This document shows positions 56,535 to 64,000 of a DNA stretch of 64,000 nt, in pieces; the first letter of the stretch is position 1, and each line of letters starts with the position of its first letter. Under the pieces are notes generated by a model. The model saw only the letters and a list, made by a program, of their open reading frames with translations. It searched no databases and was not told the origin of the DNA. Source of the DNA: Mycobacterium sp. ACS4054 (GTDB lineage Bacteria > Actinomycetota > Actinomycetes > Mycobacteriales > Mycobacteriaceae); assembly GCF_001667275.1 (NCBI RefSeq), contig NZ_LZHV01000003.1, positions 40,205 to 104,204 on the forward strand, in the 5' to 3' direction. Position numbers and translations under genes: made by a program.

Positions 56535-58694
56535 TCAGCCGCCGTCGGCGGCTTGCAACACCACGGCGGTGTGGGCGTCCACGGTGAGCATGCCCCCGCC
56601 GGGCACCTCCTCCGCCGGCGTCTCCTCGTCGGGACCGGTGAAGACCACGAGTTGCCAGGATGCGCCGAATTCCTTTGGCGGCAAGGTGAATTCGATGGGC
56701 TCGTAGTGCGCGTTGAAGCACAGCAGGAACGAGTCATCGAGGACCCGCTGCCCCCGCGCGTCCCGGTCGGGGATGCCGTGCCCGTTGAGGAACACCGCGA
56801 GGGATTTCGCGAACCCCGCGCCCCAGTCCTCCTCGGTCATCTCCGCGCCCTCGGGGGTGAACCAGGCGATGTCGGGCAGCCCGTCCTGACCGCGGCGGCC
56901 CAGCGGCTTGCCGGAGAAGAACCGTCGCCGCCGGAACACTGGATGGTTGGCGCGCAGCGCCGACACCAGGCGGGTGAACTCCAGTAGGCCGTTGTCGGCC
57001 TTCGACCAGTCGATCCAGGTGATCTCGTTGTCCTGGCAGTACCCGTTGTTGTTGCCGTTCTGCGTGCGGCCCAGCTCGTCGCCGTGGCAGATCATCGGCA
57101 CGCCCTGCGACAGCAGCAGCGTGGTGAGGAAGTTGCGCTGTTGGCGGGCGCGCAGCGCGTTGACGTCCGGGTCGTCGGTGGGGCCCTCCACGCCGCAGTT
57201 CCACGACCGGTTGTGGCTCTCCCCGTCGTTGTTGTCCTCGCCATTGGCCTCGTTGTGTTTCTCGTTGTAGGAGACCAGGTCTCGCAGCGTGAAACCGTCG
57301 TGGGCGATGACGAAGTTGATCGACGCGACCGGCCGGCGCGCGGTGTGCTCGTAGAGGTCGGCCGAGCCGGACAACCGGTAGGCGAACTCGTCGAGGGTCG
57401 CCGGCTCCCCGCGCCAGAAGTCCCGGACCGTGTCGCGGTACTTGCCGTTCCATTCGGTCCACTGGGGCGGGAAATTGCCGACCTGGTAGCCGCCCGGGCC
57501 GACGTCCCACGGCTCGGCGATCAGCTTGACCTGGCTCACTGTCGGATCCTGTTGCACCAGTTCGAAAAAGGTGGCCAGCCGGTCCACGTCGTAGAACTCG
57601 CGGGCCAGCGTCGAAGCGAGGTCGAAACGGAAACCGTCGACATGCATCTCGGTCACCCAGTAGCGCAGCGAGTCCATGATCAACTGCAGCGCGTGCGGGT
57701 GCCCGACATTGAGGCTGTTGCCCGTGCCGGTGTAGTCCATGTAGTAGCGCTTGTCGTCGTCGACCAGCCGGTAGTACGCGGCGTTGTCGATGCCGCGCAT
57801 CGACAACGTCGGCCCCATGTGGTTGCCCTCGGCCGTGTGGTTGTAGACGACGTCCAGGATGACCTCGATGCCGGCCTCGTGGAGAGTCCGCACCATGGCC
57901 TTGAATTCCTGCACCTGCCCGCCCGGCGAGGTGGCGCTCGAGTACTTGAAGTCGGGCGCGAAGAATCCGATTGTGTTGTAGCCCCAGTAATTCGACAGGC
58001 CCTTGTCCACCAGGGTGGAGTCGTTGGCGAAGTGGTGCACCGGCATCAGCTCGATGGCCGTCACCCCGATGCTCTTGAGGTGGTCGATGATCGCCGGGTG
58101 CGCGACGCCCGCGTAGGTGCCGCGGAGCTGCTCGGGGATGTCGGGGTGGGTTTGCGTGAGGCCCTTGACGTGCGCCTCGTAGATGACCGTGTCGGCGTAC
58201 TGGTGGTCCGGCGGCCGGTCGTTGCCCCAGTCGAAGTACGGGTTGATGACCACCGACTTGGGCATGAACTCGGCGGAATCGTCGTCGTTGCGGCTGTCGG
58301 GGTCGCCGAAGTTGTAGCTGAACAGGGCCTGGTTCCACTCGAAGGAGCCGTCGATGGCCTTCGAATACGGGTCCACCAGGAGCTTGTTCGGGTTGCACCG
58401 CAGGCCGTTCTGCGGGTCGTACGGGCCGTACACGCGGTAGCCGTAGCGTTGGCCCGGCTCGATGTTGGGGATGTAGGCGTGCCAGATGTAGCCGTCGACC
58501 TCGGGCAGCGGGACCCGGCTCTCGGTGCCGTCGGCGTCGAACAGGCACAGCTCCACCCGCTCGGCCACCTCGCTGAAGACGGCGAAATTGGTGCCCGCCC
58601 CGTCGTAGGTCGAGCCCAGGGGGTAGGCGCGGCCCGGCCACACCTCTCCGGTGGGCGTGGGGGCTAAAGCTCCTGCGGCTTCTGCGGATGTCAT
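56535..58694 (-). CDS. glgX: Glycogen debranching enzyme, GlgX/TreX type
   Basis: 719-residue GH13 isoamylase-type protein: N-terminal CBM48-like domain (GAGTNFAVFSEVAERVELCL), GH13 motifs VVYNHTAEG, DGFRFDLAST (nucleophile Asp), IAEPWD (acid/base Glu) and VIAHDGFTLRD. Cuts alpha-1,6 branches in glycogen. It is not beside treY/treZ, unlike the classical treX, so it is probably a second copy. An exact SigF-type promoter lies 11 bases upstream of its ATG, pointing to stationary-phase glycogen use. Confidence 0.93.
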   Translation of the reverse strand: MTSAEAAGALAPTPTGEVWPGRAYPLGSTYDGAGTNFAVFSEVAERVELCLFDADGTESRVPLPEVDGYIWHAYIPNIEPGQRYGYRVYGPYDPQNGLRCNPNKLLVDPYSKAIDGSFEWNQALFSYNFGDPDSRNDDDSAEFMPKSVVINPYFDWGNDRPPDHQYADTVIYEAHVKGLTQTHPDIPEQLRGTYAGVAHPAIIDHLKSIGVTAIELMPVHHFANDSTLVDKGLSNYWGYNTIGFFAPDFKYSSATSPGGQVQEFKAMVRTLHEAGIEVILDVVYNHTAEGNHMGPTLSMRGIDNAAYYRLVDDDKRYYMDYTGTGNSLNVGHPHALQLIMDSLRYWVTEMHVDGFRFDLASTLAREFYDVDRLATFFELVQQDPTVSQVKLIAEPWDVGPGGYQVGNFPPQWTEWNGKYRDTVRDFWRGEPATLDEFAYRLSGSADLYEHTARRPVASINFVIAHDGFTLRDLVSYNEKHNEANGEDNNDGESHNRSWNCGVEGPTDDPDVNALRARQQRNFLTTLLLSQGVPMICHGDELGRTQNGNNNGYCQDNEITWIDWSKADNGLLEFTRLVSALRANHPVFRRRRFFSGKPLGRRGQDGLPDIAWFTPEGAEMTEEDWGAGFAKSLAVFLNGHGIPDRDARGQRVLDDSFLLCFNAHYEPIEFTLPPKEFGASWQLVVFTGPDEETPAEEVPGGGMLTVDAHTAVVLQAADGG

Positions 58695-58705
58695 GGCGCA
58701 ATCAA

Positions 58706-58730
58706 TACCCTACCGGGGGCACCCCCAAAC
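58706..58730 (-). promoter_or_regulatory. SigF-type promoter for glgX
   Basis: Reverse strand GTTT (58727-58730), 16-base spacer, GGGTAT (GGGTA at 58706-58710). Exact core. The -10 ends ~11 bases before the ATG, so the mRNA would have a very short leader. Confidence 0.8.
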
Positions 58731-58763
58731 GGATGCACAAAAGGGCTTGTGGCACAGCGCTTT

Positions 58764-59945
58764 TCAAGGCCGTAACATCACCTTCACGGCTCCGTCTTGC
58801 TTCTTCTGGAAAATGTCGTAGCCGTGCGGGGCCTGGTCCAGCGGCAGCACGTGGGTGGCGAAATCGTCGACGCCGAGCGGGTCGTCGTCGGTGAGCAGCG
58901 GCATGATGTCGTCCACCCACCTCTTCACGTTCGCCTGACCCATCCGCAGGGTCACCTGTTTGTCGAAGAGCGTGAGCATCGGCAGCGGGTCGGCCATCCC
59001 GCCGTACACACCGATCAGCGATATCGTCCCGCCGCGGCGCACGATGTCGATGGCCGAGTACAGCGCGTGCAGCCGGTCCACGCCGGCGGTCTGCATGAAC
59101 CGCTTGGCGACGAAGTCCGGCAACATGCCGGTGGCCTGCTGGGCGAGCTTGGCCGCGGGCGAGCCGTGGGCTTCCATGCCCACCGCGTCGATGACGGAGT
59201 CGGAGCCGCGCCCGTCGGTCAGGTCCCGGATGGCGTCCCCCAGCGGGGCGTCGAGCCGTGACAGGTCGATGGTGTGGATGCCGCGCTGCGCCGCACGCCC
59301 CAGGCGCTCGGCCACCAGGTCGACGGCGATCACGCGATAGCCGAGGTGATCCGCGATGCGCGCGGCCATGTCGCCGATCGGGCCCAGCCCGAGCACGGTG
59401 ACGGTGCCGCCGTCCGGAATGTCGGCGTAGGCCACCGCCTGCCACGCCGTCGGCAGCACGTCGGACAGATAGACGAACCGCGAATCCGGCGGCCCCACAG
59501 GGACTTTGATGTGGGTGAACTGCGCCTGGGGCACCCGCAACAGCTCGGCTTGGCCGCCGGGGACTTCGCCGTACAGTTCCGAGTATCCGAACAGAGCGGC
59601 CCCCATGCCCTGCTCACGCACCTGGGTGGTCTCGCATTGGGTATAGAGCTGCTGGCCGCACATGTAGCAACTGCCGCAGGAGATTTGGAAGGGGATGACG
59701 ACCCGGTCGCCTATCCGCAGGTCGCCCGTCTCACCGCCGACCTCGCGCACGATCCCCATGGGTTCGTGCCCGAGGATGTCGCCGGGCTTCATGAACGCCC
59801 CGAGAATCTCGTAGAGGTGCAAATCGGAGCCGCAGATGTTGGTCGACGTGACTTCGACGATGGCGTCGGTGGGCTTCTCGATCTTCGGGTCCGGCACCGA
59901 CTCCACCCGGACGTCGCGCTTGCCGTGCCAAGTGACAGCCTTCAT
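58764..59945 (-). CDS. Zinc-dependent alcohol dehydrogenase, formaldehyde-dehydrogenase-like
   Basis: 393-residue MDR. Structural zinc cysteines in CGSCYMCGQQLYTQC, catalytic zinc residues in CGSDLH and GHEPMG, NAD motif LGLGPIGDMA. The long insert (residues ~240-290) resembles glutathione-independent formaldehyde dehydrogenases. An exact SigF-type promoter lies 12 bases upstream of the ATG. glgX follows 69 bases downstream on the same strand with its own promoter. Confidence 0.9.
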   Translation of the reverse strand: MKAVTWHGKRDVRVESVPDPKIEKPTDAIVEVTSTNICGSDLHLYEILGAFMKPGDILGHEPMGIVREVGGETGDLRIGDRVVIPFQISCGSCYMCGQQLYTQCETTQVREQGMGAALFGYSELYGEVPGGQAELLRVPQAQFTHIKVPVGPPDSRFVYLSDVLPTAWQAVAYADIPDGGTVTVLGLGPIGDMAARIADHLGYRVIAVDLVAERLGRAAQRGIHTIDLSRLDAPLGDAIRDLTDGRGSDSVIDAVGMEAHGSPAAKLAQQATGMLPDFVAKRFMQTAGVDRLHALYSAIDIVRRGGTISLIGVYGGMADPLPMLTLFDKQVTLRMGQANVKRWVDDIMPLLTDDDPLGVDDFATHVLPLDQAPHGYDIFQKKQDGAVKVMLRP

Positions 59946-59957
59946 GTGCGAGGCACA

Positions 59958-59981
59958 TACCCGCCTGGGGCCCGCCGAAAC
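59958..59981 (-). promoter_or_regulatory. SigF-type promoter for the zinc alcohol dehydrogenase
   Basis: Reverse strand GTTT (59978-59981), 15-base spacer, GGGTAT (GGGTA at 59958-59962). Exact core match, nearly leaderless relative to the ATG at 59945. Confidence 0.8.
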
Positions 59982-59996
59982 GCCGGGCGACGGCAG

Positions 59997-60704
59997 TCAG
60001 CGGCGGCCGCGTTTGATCGGGTGCTCGCTGTCGACCAGCCCGTGAGCGATGTCGATGAGCCGGGTGTTGGACTGTTGCGAGAGCCGGGTGAGCAATTCGA
60101 ACGCTTCCACCGCGTCGAGGCCGAAGCGCTCCATGATGATTCCCTTGGCCTGACCGATGATGTCCCGCGACGCCAGGGCGCTGCGGAACTGGTCCTGCCT
60201 GCGCATCACCGACCACGCCAACGCGACGTGCGTGGCGAAAACGGCGCCGAGTTCCACCGCGTCGTCGCCGAACGCGTGCGGGGAGTCGGCGTAGAAGTTG
60301 AGCGCGGCCAGGCTGTCGTGGTTGACGTACAACTCGAAGGACAGGATGGACCGAATCGGGGTCTGCTCGAGCGCGTGCCGCCGATATCGCGGCCAGCGTT
60401 CCTCGGCGGTGAGGTCGTCGACGTGCATCACATGGTGCCGCCACGCCGCCTCCACGCACGGGCCCTCCCCGTACCGGTCCTGTATCGCGTCCAAGACGAT
60501 TGGGTACTGATGCGTGGCGACGACGTTGTTGACCGCCCTGCTCTTCTCGGCCAGCGTGATCCCCGCGTACTGGGAGCCCGCCACGTGCTGGACGCCGTTG
60601 TGGATCAGTTCACGCAGGCCGACATCGGTGTGGGTTTCGTTGTGCTCCAAGCTGGCGACCAGTTCCGCCAGCCGAGCGACAATCACTTCGCTACGCTCCT
60701 GCAT
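59997..60704 (-). CDS. GAF-ANTAR RNA-binding regulator
   Basis: 235 residues. GAF-like sensor domain (~10-165, with SILSFELYVNHDSLAALNFYAD) and a C-terminal ANTAR domain (RDIIGQAKGIIMERFGLDAVEAFELLTRLSQQSN). ANTAR proteins bind paired RNA hairpins to prevent termination. No target hairpin pair was identified in the window. ATG with AAGGGG upstream. Confidence 0.92.
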   Translation of the reverse strand: MQERSEVIVARLAELVASLEHNETHTDVGLRELIHNGVQHVAGSQYAGITLAEKSRAVNNVVATHQYPIVLDAIQDRYGEGPCVEAAWRHHVMHVDDLTAEERWPRYRRHALEQTPIRSILSFELYVNHDSLAALNFYADSPHAFGDDAVELGAVFATHVALAWSVMRRQDQFRSALASRDIIGQAKGIIMERFGLDAVEAFELLTRLSQQSNTRLIDIAHGLVDSEHPIKRGRR

Positions 60705-61001
60705 GGCGTCACCCCTTCCGCCTGTTGGGCGCTAATCCGGGCATGATCCATTTCGAGGCCCCCGCCTCGCGGGTCCGATCATTCCGTCGCCGCGCTTGCA
60801 TGTCTACACCCGAAACGAAGTCTAGGGGCCAGGGAACGAAACGCGGACCCGGGCCCGAACGGCGGCACGTCGCGCCGTCGGATGGATTCCGTGATGATCG
60901 CGCCTAATTTGTTCCCGCGCCAACGGGTTTCGCTGTGCCAGCCGTCCCTTGCAACGAATCCGGGCGGCGCTCGGTGCGTGATTCCTCCTACACTCGGCTT
61001 G
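60705..61001. other. Divergent intergenic region
   Basis: 297 bases between the reverse-strand GAF-ANTAR gene and the forward flavoprotein gene. Short frames here look like shadows. It contains repeated Arg-coding GC-rich stretches and the leaderless -10 for the flavoprotein gene; no clear promoter for the GAF-ANTAR gene was found. Confidence 0.5.
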
Positions 61002-61002
61002 G
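60989..61002 (+). promoter_or_regulatory. Candidate -10 element for a leaderless start
   Basis: TACACT (60989-60994), a TANNNT -10 hexamer, ends seven bases before the GTG at 61002; no Shine-Dalgarno is present, consistent with a leaderless mRNA. Confidence 0.5.
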
Positions 61003-62312
61003 TGACCTCAATCGTGATCGTTGGCAGCGGCTTCACCGGATTCACCTGCGCGCACCGCCTGGCCCGCATTCTGCGCCGGCGGCGCGTGCAGGCCGACATC
61101 ACGATCGTCTCCCCCGTGGACTACATGCTGTACACCCCGTTGCTGCCCGACGTCGCCGGCGGGGTCGCCGATGCCCGCTTCGTCGCGATCCCGCTGGCCA
61201 ACACCCTCAAGGGGGTGCGCGCCGTGCGCGGCCGCGTGGACGGGGTGGACTTCGCCCAGCGCACGCTGAAGTACTGCGATCCCGAAGAACGCAGCCACAC
61301 CATGTCCTGGGACCGGCTGGTGCTCACGCCGGGCTCGGTGACCAAATTATTCGACGTGCCCGGTCTGACGACCTGCGCGCGCGGCTTGAAGACCACCGCC
61401 GAGGCGCTCTACCTTCGCGACCATTTCGTGGAGCAGCTGGAGTTGGCCAACATCGAGGACGACCCGGCGGCGGCCGCGGCCCGCCGCACCGTCGTCGTGG
61501 TCGGGGCCTCCTATTCGGGCACCGAACTGGTGACCCAGCTGCGAGCGCTGGCCGACGCGGCCGCCAAACAGATGCGCTTCGATCCCGCCACGGTCCGGTT
61601 CGTGCTGCTCGATCTGGCGGAGCAGGTGATGCCCGAGGTCGGCAAGAAACTGGGCGATGCCGCGCAGAAGGTGCTCCGCCGGCGGGGCATCGACGTCCGC
61701 CTCGGCATCACTCTGAAGGAAGCGCACGCCGATCACGTTGTGCTCAGCGATGATTCGCGCATCGACACCCGCACGGTCGCCTGGGTCACCGGCGTCACCG
61801 GCGCGCCGCTGATCCAGGATCTGGGACTACCGACCGAGCGGGGCCGGCTCAAGGTGCAGGCCGACTTGCAGGTGCCGGACCACCCGGAAGTGTTCGCCGC
61901 CGGCGACGCGGCCGCGGTTCCCGACCTGACCCAGCCGGGGAAGATCACCCCGCCGACCGCCCAGCACGCTACCCGGCAGGGCAAGGTGCTGGCCCGCAAC
62001 GTGGCGGCCAGCCTGGGTCACGGCACTGCCAAGCAGTACAAGCACCGCAACCTGGGCCTGGTGGTCGACCTGGGGCCGTGGCATGCGGTGGCCAACCCGC
62101 TGAACATCCACCTGTCGGGGCTGCCGGCGAAATTCGTGACCCGGGCCTACCACCTGTACGCGATCCCGCGGGGCGTCAACCGGTGGGCGGTTTCGCTGGC
62201 CTACCTGACCGACCTGCTGTTCAACCGGTCGGTGGTTTCCATCGGCCTAGCCTCCGAGGAGGACTCGCAGTTCGCGGCGAGCGAGGGCATCCCCATGCCG
62301 AAGACGGGCTGA
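61002..62312 (+). CDS. FAD/NAD(P)-dependent oxidoreductase, NDH-2-like
   Basis: 436 residues of the type II NADH dehydrogenase / pyridine nucleotide-disulfide family: FAD motif VIVGSGFTGFTCAHRLAR at the N-terminus, NAD(P) motif VVVVGASYSGTELVTQLRA in the middle, and FAD motif VFAAGDAAAVPDL followed by PTAQHATRQGKVLARNVAA. The C-terminal ~60 residues lack the usual membrane-binding helix pair of Ndh. GTG 61002 was chosen because the FAD motif starts immediately after it, with a -10 element at leaderless spacing. Confidence 0.88.
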   Translation: MTSIVIVGSGFTGFTCAHRLARILRRRRVQADITIVSPVDYMLYTPLLPDVAGGVADARFVAIPLANTLKGVRAVRGRVDGVDFAQRTLKYCDPEERSHTMSWDRLVLTPGSVTKLFDVPGLTTCARGLKTTAEALYLRDHFVEQLELANIEDDPAAAAARRTVVVVGASYSGTELVTQLRALADAAAKQMRFDPATVRFVLLDLAEQVMPEVGKKLGDAAQKVLRRRGIDVRLGITLKEAHADHVVLSDDSRIDTRTVAWVTGVTGAPLIQDLGLPTERGRLKVQADLQVPDHPEVFAAGDAAAVPDLTQPGKITPPTAQHATRQGKVLARNVAASLGHGTAKQYKHRNLGLVVDLGPWHAVANPLNIHLSGLPAKFVTRAYHLYAIPRGVNRWAVSLAYLTDLLFNRSVVSIGLASEEDSQFAASEGIPMPKTG

Positions 62313-62319
62313 GGGCGGC

Positions 62320-62856
62320 TCAGCCCTCGGCCGACTTCTGGGCCATCGCGTAGCCGAGCTGCAGAAAGTCGGCCCCGGCCAGCGCGGTGAAGACGCCGGC
62401 GATCAGCCGGGTGAACCGCGGGGCAAAGACCAGGCCGATGGCGAAACCGGTGGCCACCCACATGTCCAGGCAGAACGGGCAGGTCAACAGCTCGCCGAGG
62501 CTGTGCCGCAGCTGGCTCTCGTCCCTGACCTCCTCCTTGACCTCGGCCGGGCCGCCGGTGCCCACGTACCGGGTGAACGGCGCCCGCAACGGGCTGGTCA
62601 CCGCGTCCTTGGTCACGGTCCGCGAGAGTTTGTGGGTGCCCAGCGTCACCAAGACGAGGTCCTGGATGCGCCAGCGCGGCGGCAGCGTACGCCCGGTGAG
62701 CAGCGCGGCAGCGGTCGCGGCGGCCACCACGACGCCGTAGATCATCAGCACCGCCAGGTAGCCGCCGAGCGGCTGGGGCGCCTCTCCGCGGTACGCGTCG
62801 GCCTCGCGCCGCGCTCCGTCGACCACCTGGGCCTTGGCCTCCGCCACCTCTGCCAT
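62320..62856 (-). CDS. DUF1360 membrane protein
   Basis: 178 residues: charged N-terminus, two to three transmembrane helices (about 36-56, 145-165) and the DUF1360 segment LTCPFCLDMWVATGFAIGLVFAPRFTRLIAGVFTALAGADFLQLGYA. ATG with AAGGAGA upstream. DUF1360 proteins resemble sporulation-associated membrane proteins; function unknown. Converges with the flavoprotein gene. Confidence 0.85.
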   Translation of the reverse strand: MAEVAEAKAQVVDGARREADAYRGEAPQPLGGYLAVLMIYGVVVAAATAAALLTGRTLPPRWRIQDLVLVTLGTHKLSRTVTKDAVTSPLRAPFTRYVGTGGPAEVKEEVRDESQLRHSLGELLTCPFCLDMWVATGFAIGLVFAPRFTRLIAGVFTALAGADFLQLGYAMAQKSAEG

Positions 62857-62888
62857 CGCATCTCCTTCACTAGGCACAGCAGGGGGTG

Positions 62889-62913
62889 TACCCGATGTGG
62901 GTCGGCGCAATCC
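62889..62913 (-). promoter_or_regulatory. SigF-like promoter for the DUF1360 gene
   Basis: Reverse strand GGATT (62909-62913), 15-base spacer, GGGTA (62889-62893). One mismatch in the -35; the -10 lies 33 bases from the ATG. Confidence 0.45.
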
Positions 62914-62923
62914 GAGGACGCCC

Positions 62924-63286
62924 TCAGGCGTCGTTGGCGCCCTTCGCGGTTTTGGCGGCCTTGCGCAGCGTGCGGTTGGTGGACCGCAGGTCGGTGTTGG
63001 CGGCCGAGAGGGTCGCGTTGTGGTCCTCGAGGTCGAGGATGCGGGCCACGCCGGCCAGGTTGACGCCGGCGTCGACCAGCTCGCTGATGCGCTTGAGCCG
63101 GGCCAGGTCGTCGTTGCTGTAACGCCGGGTTCCACCGTTGCTGCGCGCCGGCGTGAGCAGTCCATAACGCTCGTACAGGCGCAGCGACTGCACCGGGATG
63201 CCCGAAAGCTCGGCGGCCACCGAGATGCCGTACACGCCGTGATCGGGCGCCGGGGCGCCGGAATCGCCGCGTAGGTCGGTCATCAC
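62924..63286 (-). CDS. HspR-like MerR-family regulator
   Basis: 120 residues. MerR helix-turn-helix and wing (YGISVAAELSGIPVQSLRLYERYGLLTPARSNGGTRRYSNDDLARLKRI) most like HspR, with a short helix (GVNLAGVARILDLE) and a coiled-coil tail. There is no metal-binding Cys cluster. Encoded divergently from the Hsp20 gene, so it is the obvious regulator of the small heat-shock gene. ATG 63286; the next codon is also ATG. Confidence 0.88.
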   Translation of the reverse strand: MMTDLRGDSGAPAPDHGVYGISVAAELSGIPVQSLRLYERYGLLTPARSNGGTRRYSNDDLARLKRISELVDAGVNLAGVARILDLEDHNATLSAANTDLRSTNRTLRKAAKTAKGANDA

Positions 63287-63332
63287 CCGCTCCCCCTCGA
63301 AACGAACTGGCTAGAAAATCTGTTTACCACAC

Positions 63333-63364
63333 TTGCAGGCATAGTGTCGATGGTGCTATATAAA
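63333..63364 (+). promoter_or_regulatory. Candidate SigA-type promoter of the hsp18 gene
   Basis: TTGCAG (63333-63338) and TATATA (63357-63362, or TATAAA at 63359-63364) with an 18-20 base spacer, in a markedly AT-rich island. The inverted repeat at 63367-63384 covers the expected start point. Confidence 0.55.
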
Positions 63365-63366
63365 AT

Positions 63367-63384
63367 CTATGTCATTGGACATAG
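63367..63384. promoter_or_regulatory. Operator-like inverted repeat CTATGTC-N4-GACATAG
   Basis: Perfect seven-base arms (63367-63373, 63378-63384) separated by ATTG, placed immediately after the -10 region of the hsp18 promoter. A likely binding site of the divergent MerR/HspR-like protein. It differs from the HspR HAIR consensus CTTGAGT-N7-ACTCAAG. Confidence 0.65.
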
Positions 63385-63429
63385 GTAAGAACCGGACCAC
63401 AGCCTAGATTGGAGTGAGAGGTGACCACC

Positions 63430-63879
63430 ATGCTGATGCGTAGCGACCCCTTCCGCGACCTCGACCGCTTTGCCCACCAGGTGTTCGGTACGGCCGCCCG
63501 GCCGGCGGTGATGCCGATGGACGCCTGGCGCCAGGGCGAGGAATTCGTCGTCGAGTTCGACCTGCCCGGCATCGATGCCGAATCGCTCGACATCGACATC
63601 GAGCGCAACGTGGTGACCGTGCGCGCGGAGCGCCCGGCCCTCGACCCGAACCGCGAGATGCTGGCCACCGAGCGCCCGCGCGGGGTGTTCAGCCGGCAAC
63701 TGGTGCTCGGCGACAACCTCGATACCGACAAGATCGAGGCGTCCTACCGCGAAGGCGTTCTGCGCCTGCGCATTCCGGTGGCCGAACGGGCCAAGCCGCG
63801 CAAGATCACCGTCGGCCGCGGCGACGCTCACTCGGCCATCGACGAGAAAGCCTCGCAGCGCGAGGTCATCAACGCCTGA
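63430..63879 (+). CDS. hsp18: Hsp20-family small heat-shock protein, 18-kDa antigen type
   Basis: 149 residues, matching the ~148-residue M. leprae/M. avium 18-kDa antigen. Begins [14 protein letters not shown]; alpha-crystallin domain with [20 protein letters not shown] and the C-terminal strand GVLRLRIPV (the L-x-I-type contact). GTG at 63421 is an alternative with GGAG spacing six; ATG 63430 matches the family start. Controlled probably by the divergent MerR. Holdase chaperone. Confidence 0.93.
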   Translation: MLMRSDPFRDLDRFAHQVFGTAARPAVMPMDAWRQGEEFVVEFDLPGIDAESLDIDIERNVVTVRAERPALDPNREMLATERPRGVFSRQLVLGDNLDTDKIEASYREGVLRLRIPVAERAKPRKITVGRGDAHSAIDEKASQREVINA

Positions 63880-63886
63880 TCGGCCG

Positions 63887-64000
<114 letters not shown>

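Overview
The window is chromosomal DNA from a slow-growing Mycobacterium, most likely the M. avium complex or a close relative. The evidence is high GC, dense gene packing, GTG and TTG starts, mycobacterial families (DUF3349, DUF222/13E12, hemophore-related, UdgX), an 18-kDa-antigen-type Hsp20, and a gene order matching the M. tuberculosis Rv3143-Rv3171c block as I remember it. The species is not proven from sequence alone.

Layout. 1-2.4 kb: end of an APH-like kinase, DUF6285, an NTF2-like protein, YceI and an atypical receiver. 2.5-18.1 kb: the complete 14-gene nuoA-N operon for proton-pumping NADH dehydrogenase, mostly translationally coupled by ATGA/GTGA/TAATG overlaps. 18.1-22.2 kb: a reverse-strand DUF4129 - small membrane protein - MoxR - DUF58 - membrane protein operon. 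22.3-25.2 kb: a DUF222/HNH gene under an SOS box, then a TetR-SDR pair. 25.3-31.5 kb: Rv3168/Rv3169-like genes, two flavin amine oxidases and a haloperoxidase-like hydrolase.

31.5-39.2 kb holds a signalling block: a STAS protein, an AraC regulator, a glycosyltransferase and a chemotaxis-like module without chemotaxis. The module has two CheB-type methylesterases, a CheR-PAS-coiled-coil-PAS protein and a STAS-HATPase fusion. No receptor, CheA, CheW or flagellar gene is present. 39.3-50.7 kb carries small stress and DNA-related genes: Rho_N-like, nucleotidyltransferase, acyl-CoA dehydrogenase/PIG-L pair, EEP hydrolase, DUF3349, CsbD, NmrA-like, a second STAS protein, hemophore, topoisomerase IB, TPP enzyme, UdgX and hemerythrin. 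50.7-63.9 kb: lipoprotein, sensor-domain protein, oxidoreductases, a diguanylate cyclase, a second-type GlgX, Zn-alcohol dehydrogenase, GAF-ANTAR regulator, NDH-2-like oxidoreductase, DUF1360, and a divergent MerR/Hsp18 pair.

The main non-gene observation is that SigF-type promoters (GTTT, 15-16 bases, GGGTA) recur from 34.5 kb onward, each placed just upstream of a start in the right orientation. Five match all nine bases and about seven more match with one or two deviations. With the STAS and STAS-HATPase proteins, which belong to the partner-switching families that control such sigma factors, this part reads as a SigF stress-regulon neighbourhood containing candidate regulators of that sigma factor.

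No tRNA, rRNA, CRISPR array or insertion sequence was recognised. No gap over 300 bases lacks a gene. The last ~115 bases are a G/C homopolymer run that is probably a sequencing or assembly artefact at a contig end.
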